In this document: positions 11,688 through 21,424 of the stretch, piece by piece
How positions within the stretch are numbered: the first letter of the stretch is position 1
How the letters are laid out: every line of letters starts with the position of its first letter
Source of the DNA: Westerdykella aurantiaca
Taxonomy: Eukaryota; Ascomycota; Dothideomycetes; Pleosporales; Sporormiaceae
Length of the DNA stretch: 64,000 nucleotides
Assembly (NCBI GenBank): GCA_030412805.1
Contig: JASJFJ010000004.1
Location: 6,572,001-6,636,000 of the forward strand
Direction of reading: 5' to 3'
Translations under genes and position numbers: made by a program
Notes under the pieces: model-generated
Told to the model about the DNA's origin: nothing
The model's input: only the letters and a program-made list of their open reading frames with translations
The model's database searches: none

Positions 11688-12957
11688 CTACTGAACATGG
11701 TCCCCTTTACGGTATTGAGTCCAAAAGTCTTTCTTCCATGCGTCCACAAGCGTTGTCACTGAAGGATTCCCAAACGGAGATTGTTGAGTTGCGAAAAAGC
11801 CTGCGGCGCCTTGCTCTTTGTTAATCCACCATATGATGTTTGACGCTCCACCCCAACCGAGCATATTTGCTGGTTGGTTTATCTCCGGCACCGATCCTTC
11901 ACATAACAACCCGCCCAGGCCGTGATTCACTTTGTCCTCTGCAATAGGTCCAGAAACCGTATCCCACGCAGGACGCAAGGCCAAGAGGCCGTTGATGGCT
12001 TGGGATTTTGGTGACAGCTGGGCAATGAACATTTCAGCGATTGTGGAAGGCTTAAGAAGCTTCGGCGAGTCTGAGATCAGGTCGGCCAGCACGGACACGA
12101 AATCCCTGGTTGTCGCAGACAAACCACTACCACCTTCCATATCCACGGGGTTGTCAAACGCCCATTCATCCGAGGGCTGCAGCTCACCTTCAGGTGTTCG
12201 TTTGGCACCGTGCAGTATCCGTGCGTTGTACTCGGGATGTTTTGAGATGTTGAAGCAGGGAAACGGTGCTTCAAGCCCCAGCCTCTTCCATACGTGTTCG
12301 ATCAGGTAGTCTTCCAAAGTCACCCCGTCATTCAGGCGGCTAACAGCAACACCGGCCCAGTCGAGGCTGCATCCGTACAGCCAGCCAGTGCCTGGTTCAA
12401 AGACGAGAGGCATCTCGTACCGATCCGTGACGCGGAGAGAAGGTGCCTCTGTCCGGGCCTCCGCTCTCAGCCGTAACAGGCGGTGGGTGAATCGATAGCC
12501 TAGGCCCGATGTGTGGCTCAGAAGGTGACGGGCAGTAATGGGAGTCTTGCTCGTCTCGTACGTGAAATTTGGACCCTGGACGTCGAGCAAGATCTTTTTG
12601 TCCTTGAACTCGGGCAGAACTCTGTCTATAGGTTCGTCCAAGCCAATGAGACCCCTGTCGATGCACTGTAGCAACGCCACGCTGGTGAGGAGCTTTGTCG
12701 CGCTCGCGAGTTTAAGAACGGCATCTTCAGTAAGAAGCTCAGCGCCTGGTTCGAGCGACTTATGGCCGGCCACTTTGCTGTAAATTTCGCGCCCTGAGAG
12801 ACAGCGTTAGTGGTATCGCCTCAACCACACGAAGCGCTCCGGGTGGACGGGGCGAGGGCGGGGTACCTTTGCTGTCCACGCATTTGATGATGACCCCATG
12901 AACCTTTGGGTTTACTTTTTGAGTATACTCGGCCAGCAGCGCATTGAAATCTGTCAT
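11688..12957 (-). CDS. LovD-like serine hydrolase / acyltransferase (beta-lactamase fold)
   Basis: Exons 12957-12867 and 12793-11688 give 398 residues, close to LovD and related fungal transesterases (about 400). The S-x-x-K motif of class C beta-lactamase-fold enzymes is seen as S61-A-T-K64, and the region GWLYGCSLDWAGVAV supplies the Tyr-containing DWAG element of the LovD group; GLGGLLCEGSV and GWGGASN near the end match the third conserved box. Family members move acyl groups from a carrier or thioester to a hydroxyl, or hydrolyse esters of polyketides. The gene is divergent from the P450-reductase fusion with a 556-bp spacer and converges on the enoyl reductase. LovD takes its acyl group from a second PKS; no second PKS is visible here, so hydrolysis or an outside donor must be considered. 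Confidence 0.85.
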
Positions 12958-13513
12958 GGCGGGGCCTTTGGGATACCTGCGCGAGCCTGGGAGCAAGAAG
13001 GGCAGTGGGAAGGAGAACGGTTTCGCGGGCTTATGGGACGGTCACGGGACGGCCACAGGTTCGCGTTCAGGTCTTTGTGTCATTCGGAGGATTTTTGGGT
13101 ACCTGGTCGGAGTTATGCTTACTCGTCCCTCGTCACTTCTTCCAGCTCTTTATTTTCACCCCGGTCACTAGCCCCTCGTGTTATTGCTCATGGGGATTCG
13201 ATTTTGCCGAGAAAGCGCGTCCGAGCCAATGCAGCCGTTCTGCTTACCCTGCAGGTGATCTCAAACGACCGAAGGACTTGTGCAGTCTGTTGGGCTCCCG
13301 ATTCGTCCGGAGAATGGCCCACTTCTCTCCATTTCTTGAACGGGGCGAGAGGAAGAAAAGAAACGGCAGACGGAGGTTGCGTATTAGAAGCTATGTTGGC
13401 CTAGTAGAAAGCCTTCTCTTGCCTTTTGAGAAACCCTTTCTCTCTCGTATAAGGGTATATATATATTCTGTGTTCCTTCGTCCAACTTGCCCTCTCTACG
13501 CGTCGTGACCTAC
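12958..13513. promoter_or_regulatory. Divergent spacer between LovD-like gene and P450-reductase gene
   Basis: This 556-bp stretch holds both promoters. Plus-strand open frames cross it but have no family similarity. A run TATATATATATT at 13456-13467 lies about 50 bp before the P450 fusion start and is a plausible TATA element. A TCG-N5-CGT near-match to the AflR-type core occurs in the middle. Confidence 0.45.
13456..13467 (+). promoter_or_regulatory. Possible TATA element of the P450-reductase gene
   Basis: TATATATATATT located about 46-57 bp upstream of the start codon at 13514, within a pyrimidine-rich leader. Position and sequence fit a fungal TATA box, but the distance implies a very short 5' UTR. 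Confidence 0.35.
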
Positions 13514-16500
13514 ATGATGGGAAAAGACAAAGCGTGTTCGATACCGGAGCCGCCGGGGTATCCCTTCTTGGGAAACCTGTTCGACATTGATATGGAATTT
13601 CCTCTGAAGTCATTATACGATTTGGCAGAGAAGCACGGTAGGCTTACAGGCGTTAGCAACCGCTATAAAGAATATATGCTGATAATTGCACGACAACATA
13701 GGCGAGATCTACCGAATGAAGTTCCCAGGACATACATTTATCATTGCCAACAGCTATGCTATGGTAAATGAGTTCTGCGACGAAAAACGCTTCCCAAAGA
13801 CCGTCTTCGCGCTGCAGGAGATGAGACATGCTATGCACGATGGCCTCTTTACAGCAACGGGACCAGACGAGGCCAACTGGGGTATTGCCCACAGGGTTCT
13901 GCTCCCCGCTTTTGGTCCCACATCTCTTCGAAATATGTACGAAGGAATGTACGACGTTGCGGCCCAAATGGTCATGAAGTGGGCGAGGCATGGGAAGACC
14001 TACCCCATCGCAGTCACGGACGATATGACCAAACTCACCCTAGACACCATCGCCCTCTGCTCCATGGACTTCCGGTTCAACAGTTACTATCACGACGGTG
14101 CTCATCCTTTTGTTGCAGCTATGACTGACTTTCTAGTTGAGAGCGGCAATAGGATGAGGAGACTACCGATCCCTTCGTTCTTCTATCGGAACGCAGATAA
14201 AACGTTCTTTCGGAACATCAAGGTAATGCGAGATACTGCTCGAGAAATCTTGGAGGAGCGCAAGAGAGAGAGGAATCTAGATGGTCGGAAGGATCTGCTA
14301 TCTGCCATGCTCAGTGGAGTTGATCCCAAGACTGGCCAGAAGATGACCGAAGAGAGCATCCTGGACAACCTCGTCACTTTTCTCATCGCTGGACATGAAA
14401 CCACGGCAGGAACACTGTCATTCGCGTTGTATCATATCATAAAAGATCGTGAAATCTATCGGAAGGCCCAGACGGAAGTCGACAATATTTGTGGCACGGC
14501 GCCGATCAAGTTTGAGCATATTTCCCAGCTCTCTTACCTCTCCGCTGTACGTTCATGGCGACTTTTTCAATATTTGTGACTAACGCGCTTTAGATCCTCA
14601 GAGAGACTTTACGGCTAACACCACCTCTTCCAGTGTTCAATGTTGCCCCAAAACAAGACCAAGTGGTTGGTGGCCAATACGTCGTCAAGGCGGAGGAGCT
14701 GGTCATCGTACTCATTGGATACTCTCAAGTTGATCCCAAGGTTTTTGGAGAGACGGCCAAGGAGTTTGATCCCGAACGTTTGAATGAGAAGAATTTCGAG
14801 CGCCTAAACAAAGAATACCGTAACGCATGGAAGCCCTTTGGTAATGGGTCGCGGGGTTGCATAGGCCGCCCATTTGCATGGCAAGAAGCAGTACTTGTCC
14901 TCGCCATGCTCCTGCAGAACTTCGACTTTGAGTTTGACGATCCTAACTATACGCTTTCGCTCAAACAAACATTGACGGTCAAGCCCAACAACTTTCGTAT
15001 CAAGGCAGTTCCTCGCGGTGGTGTAGATGCTACAGAGCTCGAGCACAGGCTTGCAGGTACAACGGCACCACTGAAATCAGGACCTTCGACGATCAACATC
15101 GGGCCCCAAATTACTCATGGTGGCAGGCCAATGAGCATCTATTATGGCTCGAACATGGGTACTTGCCAGTCTATGGCGGAACTCCTGGCCGCTGATGCTT
15201 TCTCACATGGATTCCGTGCCACAATTGTGGCCTGTCTGGACAACGCCACAGGCAAGCTCCCCACTGGCGAACCAGTTGTAATCATCACCGCTTCGTACGA
15301 GGGTCAGCCACCTGACAACGCCGCGCAATTCGTAGCCTGGCTTGAGGAATCCAGGGGCGGAGAGAGTCTTCAAGGTGTCAACTACGCTGTTTTTGGCTGC
15401 GGGAATCACGATTGGACGGATACTTTTCACCGCATCCCAAAGCTTGTCGACGCGTTCATTGAGAAGAATGGCGGTTGCAGAGTCGCGCCGCTCGGTCTCT
15501 CTGACGTTGCGAAAGGCACTGAACTCACTGATTTTGAAATGTGGCAAGACGAGGTCCTCTGGCCAGCTCTTATGAAGAAGTACGATGCGGTCGCGACACA
15601 AGGGCCAGCACTCACGGTCGAGGTCACTAACCCTCGCAAGGCAATTCTGCACCAGGACGTAAGGGAGGCCTCTGTGGTCAGCAACGACTTCCTCACTCCT
15701 ATCCATGCTTCCATCAAGAAGAAGCATATGGAGATCCAGCTCCCTGCCGGCATGACTTATAGGGCAGGCGACTACCTCACCGTCCTTCCCGTCAACCCAA
15801 AAGACAATGTACAGCGAGTCTTGCGCCACTTTCACCTCGCAGTTGATGCGCATCTCACCATCTCCGCGAACGCGCGTACGCCCCTCCCAGACAACGTCTC
15901 AATCAGTGCTGCCGATGTCTTCGGTTCATATGTTGAACTCGCACAACCAGCGACTAAGCGCGACATCCACTTCCTTGCGTCAGTCACCCAGGACCAGGAG
16001 ACAATCGACATGCTACACTCTCTTGCCGAAGATGCAACCTACACTTCCGAGATCATAGCCAAACGAGTCTCCATCCTAGATCTCCTAGAAGCGAACCCTA
16101 CCATCGCACTCCCCCTTTCGTCATACCTTCGCATGCTACTGCCTATGAAGGTTAGGCAATACAGCATCAGCTCTTCGCCTCTTTGGAACCCCAATCACGT
16201 CACCCTGACGTACTCGATACTCGATGAGCCCTCTCTGTCTTCCGACGAAAAGCGTCATGTTGGCGTGGCGACTACATACTTCTCGAGTCTAGAAAAGCAC
16301 GATGTTCTGCCTGTACTGGTTCGGCCGTCTCACGCTGCATTTCACCTCCCTGAAGATGCAGAGAATAAACCTGTTATCATGATCGCCGCTGGCACAGGGA
16401 TCGCGCCATTCCGCGGCTTCGTACAAGAACGCGCAAGCATGGCGACGGCGGGCGCAAAGCTTGCGCCTGCCGTTTTGTACTTTGGATGTCAGGAGCCGGG

Positions 16501-16840
16501 TAAGGATGATCTTTACTCATCCGAACTTGCATACTGGGAATCCCAAGGAGTTGTCTTGGTACTTCGAGCGTATTCCCGTCGAAGCGCGGCAAGTGAAGGG
16601 TGTAGGTATGTCCAGGATCGGCTGTGGAAGGACAGGGAAAGAGTAATAGAGCTTTGGGAGCGTGGCGCGCAGCTATACATCTGTGGGAGTCGGGCAGTGG
16701 GTGAGAGCGTAAAGGATATGTTTATTGAGATCTGTGTAGATGCTCGGAGGAAGCATGGAGAAGCAGTGGACAAGGAAGATATTAGGAAGTGGTTTGAGGG
16801 ATTGAAGAATGTCCGGTATGCTGTAGATGTTTTCAATTAA
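13514..16840 (+). CDS. Self-sufficient P450-NADPH reductase fusion (CYP505 / P450foxy type)
   Basis: Exons 13514-13637, 13702-14546 and 14594-16840 give 1,071 residues, normal for CYP505 proteins. The N-terminal haem domain has the I-helix AGHETT, the ExxR segment ILRETLRL at the start of exon 3, and the haem loop PFGNGSRGCIG with Cys412. A linker leads to an FMN flavodoxin domain at about 503-651 (IYYGSNMGTCQSMA, ITASYEGQPPDNA), then an FAD/NADPH reductase module (RQYSIS at 844-849; AAGTGIAPFRGFVQER near 921-936). The protein thus carries its own electron supply and oxidises fatty acyl-like or polyketide chains without a separate reductase. It has no N-terminal anchor, so it is probably soluble. 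A second ATG lies one codon after the first. Most fungal CYP505 genes are housekeeping-like; its tight head-to-head placement suggests a pathway role here. Confidence 0.95.
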
Positions 16841-16933
16841 CTAGAGTTGGTATTTCGCTAGAGTATTACAGAGCCATGAGATCGGCTTAGGCTGGTATCC
16901 TAGATTGACTGTTATCAGTTCCTTCTATCTATA

Positions 16934-16993
16934 ACGTACCCCACGGGCGAGCGGTCCACACGGGCGAGCGGTCCACTTTTGCCAAGACCCTAC
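16934..16993 (+). repeat. Left terminal inverted repeat of the Fot1-like element
   Basis: Sixty bases that match the reverse complement of 18748-18807 with one mismatch (position 9 of the repeat, C against T). The repeat itself contains a 17-bp unit, ACGGGCGAGCGGTCCAC, twice in direct tandem at 16943-16959 and 16960-16976, which could be paired transposase-binding sites. Confidence 0.95.
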
Positions 16994-17022
16994 CAAATCG
17001 TACTGTCAACTACAGTATATTC

Positions 17023-18678
17023 ATGATGCCTCAACAACACAATAATCTACCTACTTCAAAGGAAGCTCGTGTACAGCTTGCAATCCAGGCTATTAAGCAA
17101 GACGCGAATATCTCTGAACGACGCGCTGCAGAGCTCTACAACGTCTCTCGAACAACACTACGAAACTGACGCGCTGGAGCGACCTTTCAACGCGACTGCA
17201 CGCCCAACTCAATGAAGCTACTAAAGACAGAAGAAGAGGTGATTGTTCGGCATATCCTTGACCTTGACGCGCGAGGATTTCTGCCCCGGCTCGCTGCTGT
17301 TAAAGATATGGCTGATTCCTTGCTGGCTGCGCGGCACCAAGACCTAGTTGGCTAGAACTGGGCTGCAACCTTTGTCAAGCGTCAGCTAGAGCTTACAATC
17401 AAGTTTAATCAAAAGTACAATTACAAGAGAGCCCTCTGCGAGGATGCTAAGGTTATACAACGCTGGTTCTGGCTTGTAGAGAATACTAAAGCCAAGCACG
17501 GTATCCTAGACAATAACACCTACAACTTTGACAAGTCTAGCTTTATAATGGGCATGATATTAACAGGAGTAGTTGTTACAGGCTCTAAGCGTTGAGGCAG
17601 GCCAAAGAGCGTCCAGCAGGGCAACCAAGAGTGGACGACAGTCATTCAGGGCATCAACGCGATGGGGTAGGCAATTCCGCCCTTCATCATCTTTAAGGGC
17701 AAGCACTACCTCTCTGCCTAGTACAAGGAGGAGGATCTACCTTACAATTAGGTTATTGCAATCTCTAAGAACGGCTAGACAACAAATAAGCTTGGTCTGC
17801 AGTAGCTAAAGCACTTTGACAAGCATACAAAGCAGCGTACTGTTGGCGCAGCACGTCTGCTTATTCTTAACGGCCATAAGAGCCACAACTCGCTCGAATT
17901 CCACCAGTACTGCAAGGATAACAAGATTATCACTCTCTGTATGCCTCCACACTCATCGCACCTCCTACAGCCACTTGATGTAGGGTGCTTCTCGCCCTTG
18001 AAGAAGGCATATAGGCGCCAAGCTAAGGATCTAATGCGCAACCAGATCACCTACATTACTAAAATTGAGTTCCTACCTTGCTTTATTGCTGCCTTTAAGG
18101 CTGCAATTACTAAGAGCAATATCCAAGGAGGCTTCCAAGGCGCTGGCTTAGTTCCTCTTAACCCAGAAGCGGTAATATCAAAGCTTGATGTCAAGTTGCG
18201 TACGCCTTCACCCCCTATTATCAACGAGGATTCCTGGCAGTCGAAAACACCTAGCAACACCCTAGAATTTAGGTCGCAATCGACGCTGGTAAAGAAGAGG
18301 ATTCAAATGCATGCAGATAGTTCACTAACTTCGATGATTGAGGCGGTCGAAAAGCTCGCGAAAGGCGCTGAGCTGATGGCGCATTCTCTGGTGTTGATGA
18401 CCAAGCGCAATGCCAAGCTTCAAGCCGCTAACGAAGCTGCTACACGACGTAAATCGCATAAAAGAAAGCGAGTGCAGCGTGAAGGGGTCTTAACAGCTGA
18501 AGAGGGTCTACAGCTAGCTACGCTGAAGGAGTCTGCGGCGCGTGGTAATGGGAAGAAGGGGAAGAAGAATGCGCGCGCTGATAAGGGCGAGCCTACTTAA
18601 CGATGCTGTAGACGCTGCGGCGAGACTAGGCACAACTCGCGCACGTGTAAGAAAGAAGTTGAAGTAGATTCTGAATAG
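17023..18678 (+). pseudogene. Fot1/pogo-type transposase, inactivated by point mutations
   Basis: From the ATG at 17023 one frame runs to 18678 (552 codons) without an indel but with nine internal stops, at 17167, 17353, 17593, 17668, 17719, 17749, 17776, 17803 and 18598 (first base, some to within a codon). Still readable are the N-terminal helix-turn-helix (ISERRAAELYNVSRTTL), the first DDE aspartate in YNFDKSSF, the third in PPHSSHLLQPLDVG, and a C-terminal zinc knuckle CRRCGETRHNSRTC. The second catalytic aspartate reads asparagine (LILNGHKSH, AAC at 17869-17871). Most stops are TAG or TGA where Trp, Arg or Gln is expected, all C-to-T or G-to-A type changes, as produced by repeat-induced point mutation. 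That cause is inferred. Confidence 0.9.
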
Positions 18679-18747
18679 ATTGGCTTATTACGATTTTTGA
18701 AAATTGTTTGTAGTTGTATTATACTGTTGTAAACAGTATAAATTTTA

Positions 18748-18807
18748 GTAGGGTCTTGGCAAAAGTGGACCGCTCGCCCGTGTGGACCGCTCGCCCGTAG
18801 GGTACGT
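18748..18807 (-). repeat. Right terminal inverted repeat of the Fot1-like element
   Basis: Mirror copy of the left end, including both tandem 17-bp units, ending at ACGT followed by the TA target dinucleotide at 18808-18809. Confidence 0.95.
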
Positions 18808-19007
18808 TAACTCATGAAGACTTATTAACTACTGGATCGAAAATAAGTCATTTAAATTGCTCGTTACTATAATATCTGACTCTAATTTTCACCTCCTTGT
18901 TAATTTTCACCTTCTTGTTAACAAAGCATGAACGTAAAGGTGAGGCTATAAAATGGAAAGGTAAACTAAAAATTGAAGTGAATATTGCAAATTCACTCCT
19001 CTTCATC

Positions 19008-20714
19008 CTAACGGCCGGCACCCTCCGCCTCGCAAAGTTCACAGCTGCAATTGAAGCCCCACGTCGTCATTAAGACCTTCTGCCTCGCATCGTAGTTAGA
19101 AGACTCGACGTAGCTCTGAAACAACTCCTCACCAGCTTTAATGTTGCGAGTCGCCCTGAAGACCATGAGGTCGCCCAAAAACTCCTTTTTGGTGTTTGGG
19201 ACGCAGGAATGGTTGATAAATGCGGCTCGTAACCAAAGCCCAGTGCTTGCATTTTTGGTACTCTCCTCTCCATACTGCGCACCGGGACTGAACGCGTTCC
19301 TGCTCATCAAATCATAGACTCTGAAAACATCCACCACAGGCCCGTCGTCGGTCGCTGTCACGTCCTTGCCGTTGCCTCCCGTCCAGTCACTGTACAGCTC
19401 CATGACCTTCGGAATCTGAGAGGGGTTGTTTAACAATTTTTCGACAATAGCAGCAGTGAGGCCGATGGGCGAGACTCGGATCAGGTCGTCGCGTACGTCA
19501 TATGTCATAGCACTCTGAGCGCTGCCTTCATGGGCCCAGACTACGCAGAAGGCCTTTTCGCACATGATCATCTCGCCAGAGGAAACATCCTCTGTTGCAA
19601 AGAGTCCCCGGCCCTTGCCTGGACTATCGCCGATCTTGGTGTTCCCGAAATAACTCGCAGCGTCGACGCGTGGTCGGGCGCGTGAGAGCCCGGCACGGAT
19701 GGTGTTCCATTTGTACATGCCAGTCTCTTCTTCTTGAATCCGCCTCTTGATTCTTTTGAGATAGACTGTTGCGGTGTTATCCGTAGGCGTCAGCCTCAAC
19801 TGGTCGTCGAAGAAAGATTTCGCTTGCTGATATTCTCCGAGGTCGTAAGCAGCGCATCCGGCACGGAACTTGGCCTTGCTGTCCAGCTCATTGGACCTTA
19901 GGTCGTCTGTCCGAATCAGAGAAGCTTCTGCGTCAGCTATTGCATGATCCAGCCGCCCTAGTAATATATTGACATATGCGCGATTCCTCGAGATGTCCCT
20001 CTTCAAGTCCTCCACGCCCTCCTTCGTGGCAATTTCGAGGCCTTTGGTGTAATACGCAAGAGCATCCGGGAGCTCTTGTTTCTTAAGGGCCGCATTACCC
20101 AGGTCCTTAAATTTTCTCGCAGCTTTCTCGCCGGGACCTCCGACGTCCACCTTATCGGACATGACCAAGTCCGAGGGATGGTCAATCCTTAGAGTGGCCT
20201 CGCCGTCTTCGGTCAGAGTGAAATATGGCTCCTTGAGCACAAAGTCCTTTGACAATTCTAGCAGTTCCTCGCCATGTCGAAACCTGTGCAGAGGCACTTC
20301 CAAACGCTCCGTCTCCTCCGAGTCTACATCTTGCACCATGGTCCAAGACCTAGCAGCTAGCGAAACCACGGGCGCGACACGCTTGACCGCGAGTTTTTTC
20401 CCCCTGTGGTGTGTCTCCATTCTGAGCCCACCAAGCTTCATGGGCTCCAGATCCCGGAGAGGCTTCAAGCACGGCGGATACGGCTCTCCAACCGCGACAG
20501 CAGGCAGCGTGTCCTGGGCGCGACCAGCCATGTCGGCCATGAGCGACGCGCCAGTTGCCTGGCTGATGGCGCCCTTCGCATCTCGAGGCGAACGCTCGCT
20601 GCCTGAGGCGTTGACACATTTCTTGATGCGATCTCTAACGGTGCTGCGGATGCGCTCCGCTTCTTGTTGGGTCACGAAGATAGTGTTGCCGGGCTGCTGA
20701 CGGGGAGATGCCAT
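19008..20714 (-). CDS. TPR and SET domain protein (SMYD-like)
   Basis: Single-exon gene, 568 residues from the ATG at 20714; the open frame upstream offers only a GTG. Domains in order: an uncharacterised N-terminal 190 residues, TPR-like helices at about 198-324 (ARKFKDLGNAALKKQELPDA and following repeats), then a SET domain at about 356-537 with GKGRGLFATEDV, the NHSC motif at 501-504 and GEELFQSYV, and a post-SET cysteine group (FNCSCELC, C556, C558, C561). SET proteins methylate lysines of histones or other proteins. The TPR-SET order is common in fungi. It is not a typical biosynthetic enzyme; here it sits inside the cluster next to the transposon and may be a local regulator, a self-protection factor or an unrelated passenger. 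Confidence 0.85.
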   Translation of the reverse strand: MASPRQQPGNTIFVTQQEAERIRSTVRDRIKKCVNASGSERSPRDAKGAISQATGASLMADMAGRAQDTLPAVAVGEPYPPCLKPLRDLEPMKLGGLRMETHHRGKKLAVKRVAPVVSLAARSWTMVQDVDSEETERLEVPLHRFRHGEELLELSKDFVLKEPYFTLTEDGEATLRIDHPSDLVMSDKVDVGGPGEKAARKFKDLGNAALKKQELPDALAYYTKGLEIATKEGVEDLKRDISRNRAYVNILLGRLDHAIADAEASLIRTDDLRSNELDSKAKFRAGCAAYDLGEYQQAKSFFDDQLRLTPTDNTATVYLKRIKRRIQEEETGMYKWNTIRAGLSRARPRVDAASYFGNTKIGDSPGKGRGLFATEDVSSGEMIMCEKAFCVVWAHEGSAQSAMTYDVRDDLIRVSPIGLTAAIVEKLLNNPSQIPKVMELYSDWTGGNGKDVTATDDGPVVDVFRVYDLMSRNAFSPGAQYGEESTKNASTGLWLRAAFINHSCVPNTKKEFLGDLMVFRATRNIKAGEELFQSYVESSNYDARQKVLMTTWGFNCSCELCEAEGAGR

Positions 20715-21424
20715 TTTTGGAGGGGGAGATGCCAGAAGGCACGCGACAGTGTGTTTGAGCACCCTTTCAGCTTCTAAAGTAGAGTTCTTCCAGCAGAATT
20801 ATATTAATACAGTTAAGGCGAAGAGGACGAAGTGTCGTACACATAAGTTTCCACTCCCCGCTCTAAATTTCTTTGTAGTAAAATTAGAACAACACTTGGC
20901 CCCCAACACGCTGATATGAGGAGAACCTAACAGCTCGCTGCAATCATGCATCAGGCACTGACACTATGCGAAGAGATCGAATCGGCATGCGAAAAAATTA
21001 CCGAGAGCTATGTACATCTGACCCCGAGAGCCACTGTGCCGGAAACTTGTGAATGCATCAGGGCCACCAACTATGCAGCGTGATCCATGCATGTCTTTTC
21101 GGTTGGCTAAATCCTGCGGCGTAGTTGGTAGTCGCCCGATCCGGATGCCCCCACGCTGCGCTCAATGCTCGGAGGGTTGTCACAGTTATGTCCGAGATAT
21201 TTTCATTCACTTGGGCAAGCCAAACTAGCGCGGTCGCTGCTGAAGCTTGAGTGCGGTTCTACAAAATCGGCCGTCACGGAAGGCTCTTAGCAAAGCCTGT
21301 CATCTCTATCCTACCGTCTTCCTCACTTTCAACCACGGGCGTATCCCCCTGGCACGCAATACCTCCCAAGGTTCTCTGAATTGAGTTGAGCGCCTTTTTC
21401 AAATCTTGTTATTCCGCCGCCACA
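20715..21424. other. Divergent spacer between SET gene and methyltransferase gene
   Basis: About 0.7 kb between two start codons pointing away from each other. It contains one TCG-N5-CGA motif (20982-20992). I see no coding or repeat signal otherwise. Confidence 0.5.
20982..20992. promoter_or_regulatory. Candidate AflR-type site, TCGGCATGCGA
   Basis: Matches the TCG-N5-CGA palindromic core exactly, with one deviation from the longer TCGSWNNSCGR consensus. It lies about 430 bp upstream of the methyltransferase start and 270 bp upstream of the SET gene. Chance occurrence is quite possible. Confidence 0.28.

Larger units (their letters stand above)
16934..18807 (+). mobile_element. Fot1/pogo-type DNA transposon (decayed copy, intact ends)
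   Basis: An 1,874-bp Tc1-mariner superfamily element of the Fot1/pogo branch. It is bounded by 60-bp terminal inverted repeats (16934-16993 and 18748-18807) that differ at a single position, and by TA dinucleotides (16932-16933 and 18808-18809), the expected target-site duplication. The inside holds one transposase-like frame with many stops. It lies 93 bp past the P450-reductase stop codon and in front of the SET gene, so it splits the cluster without breaking an exon. Because the ends are almost perfect, the copy may still be movable by a transposase supplied from elsewhere (inference). Confidence 0.93.

Noticed and set aside
20715..20762. Upstream extension of the SET protein to residue -16
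   Set aside because: The first codon there is GTG; the first ATG is at 20714.
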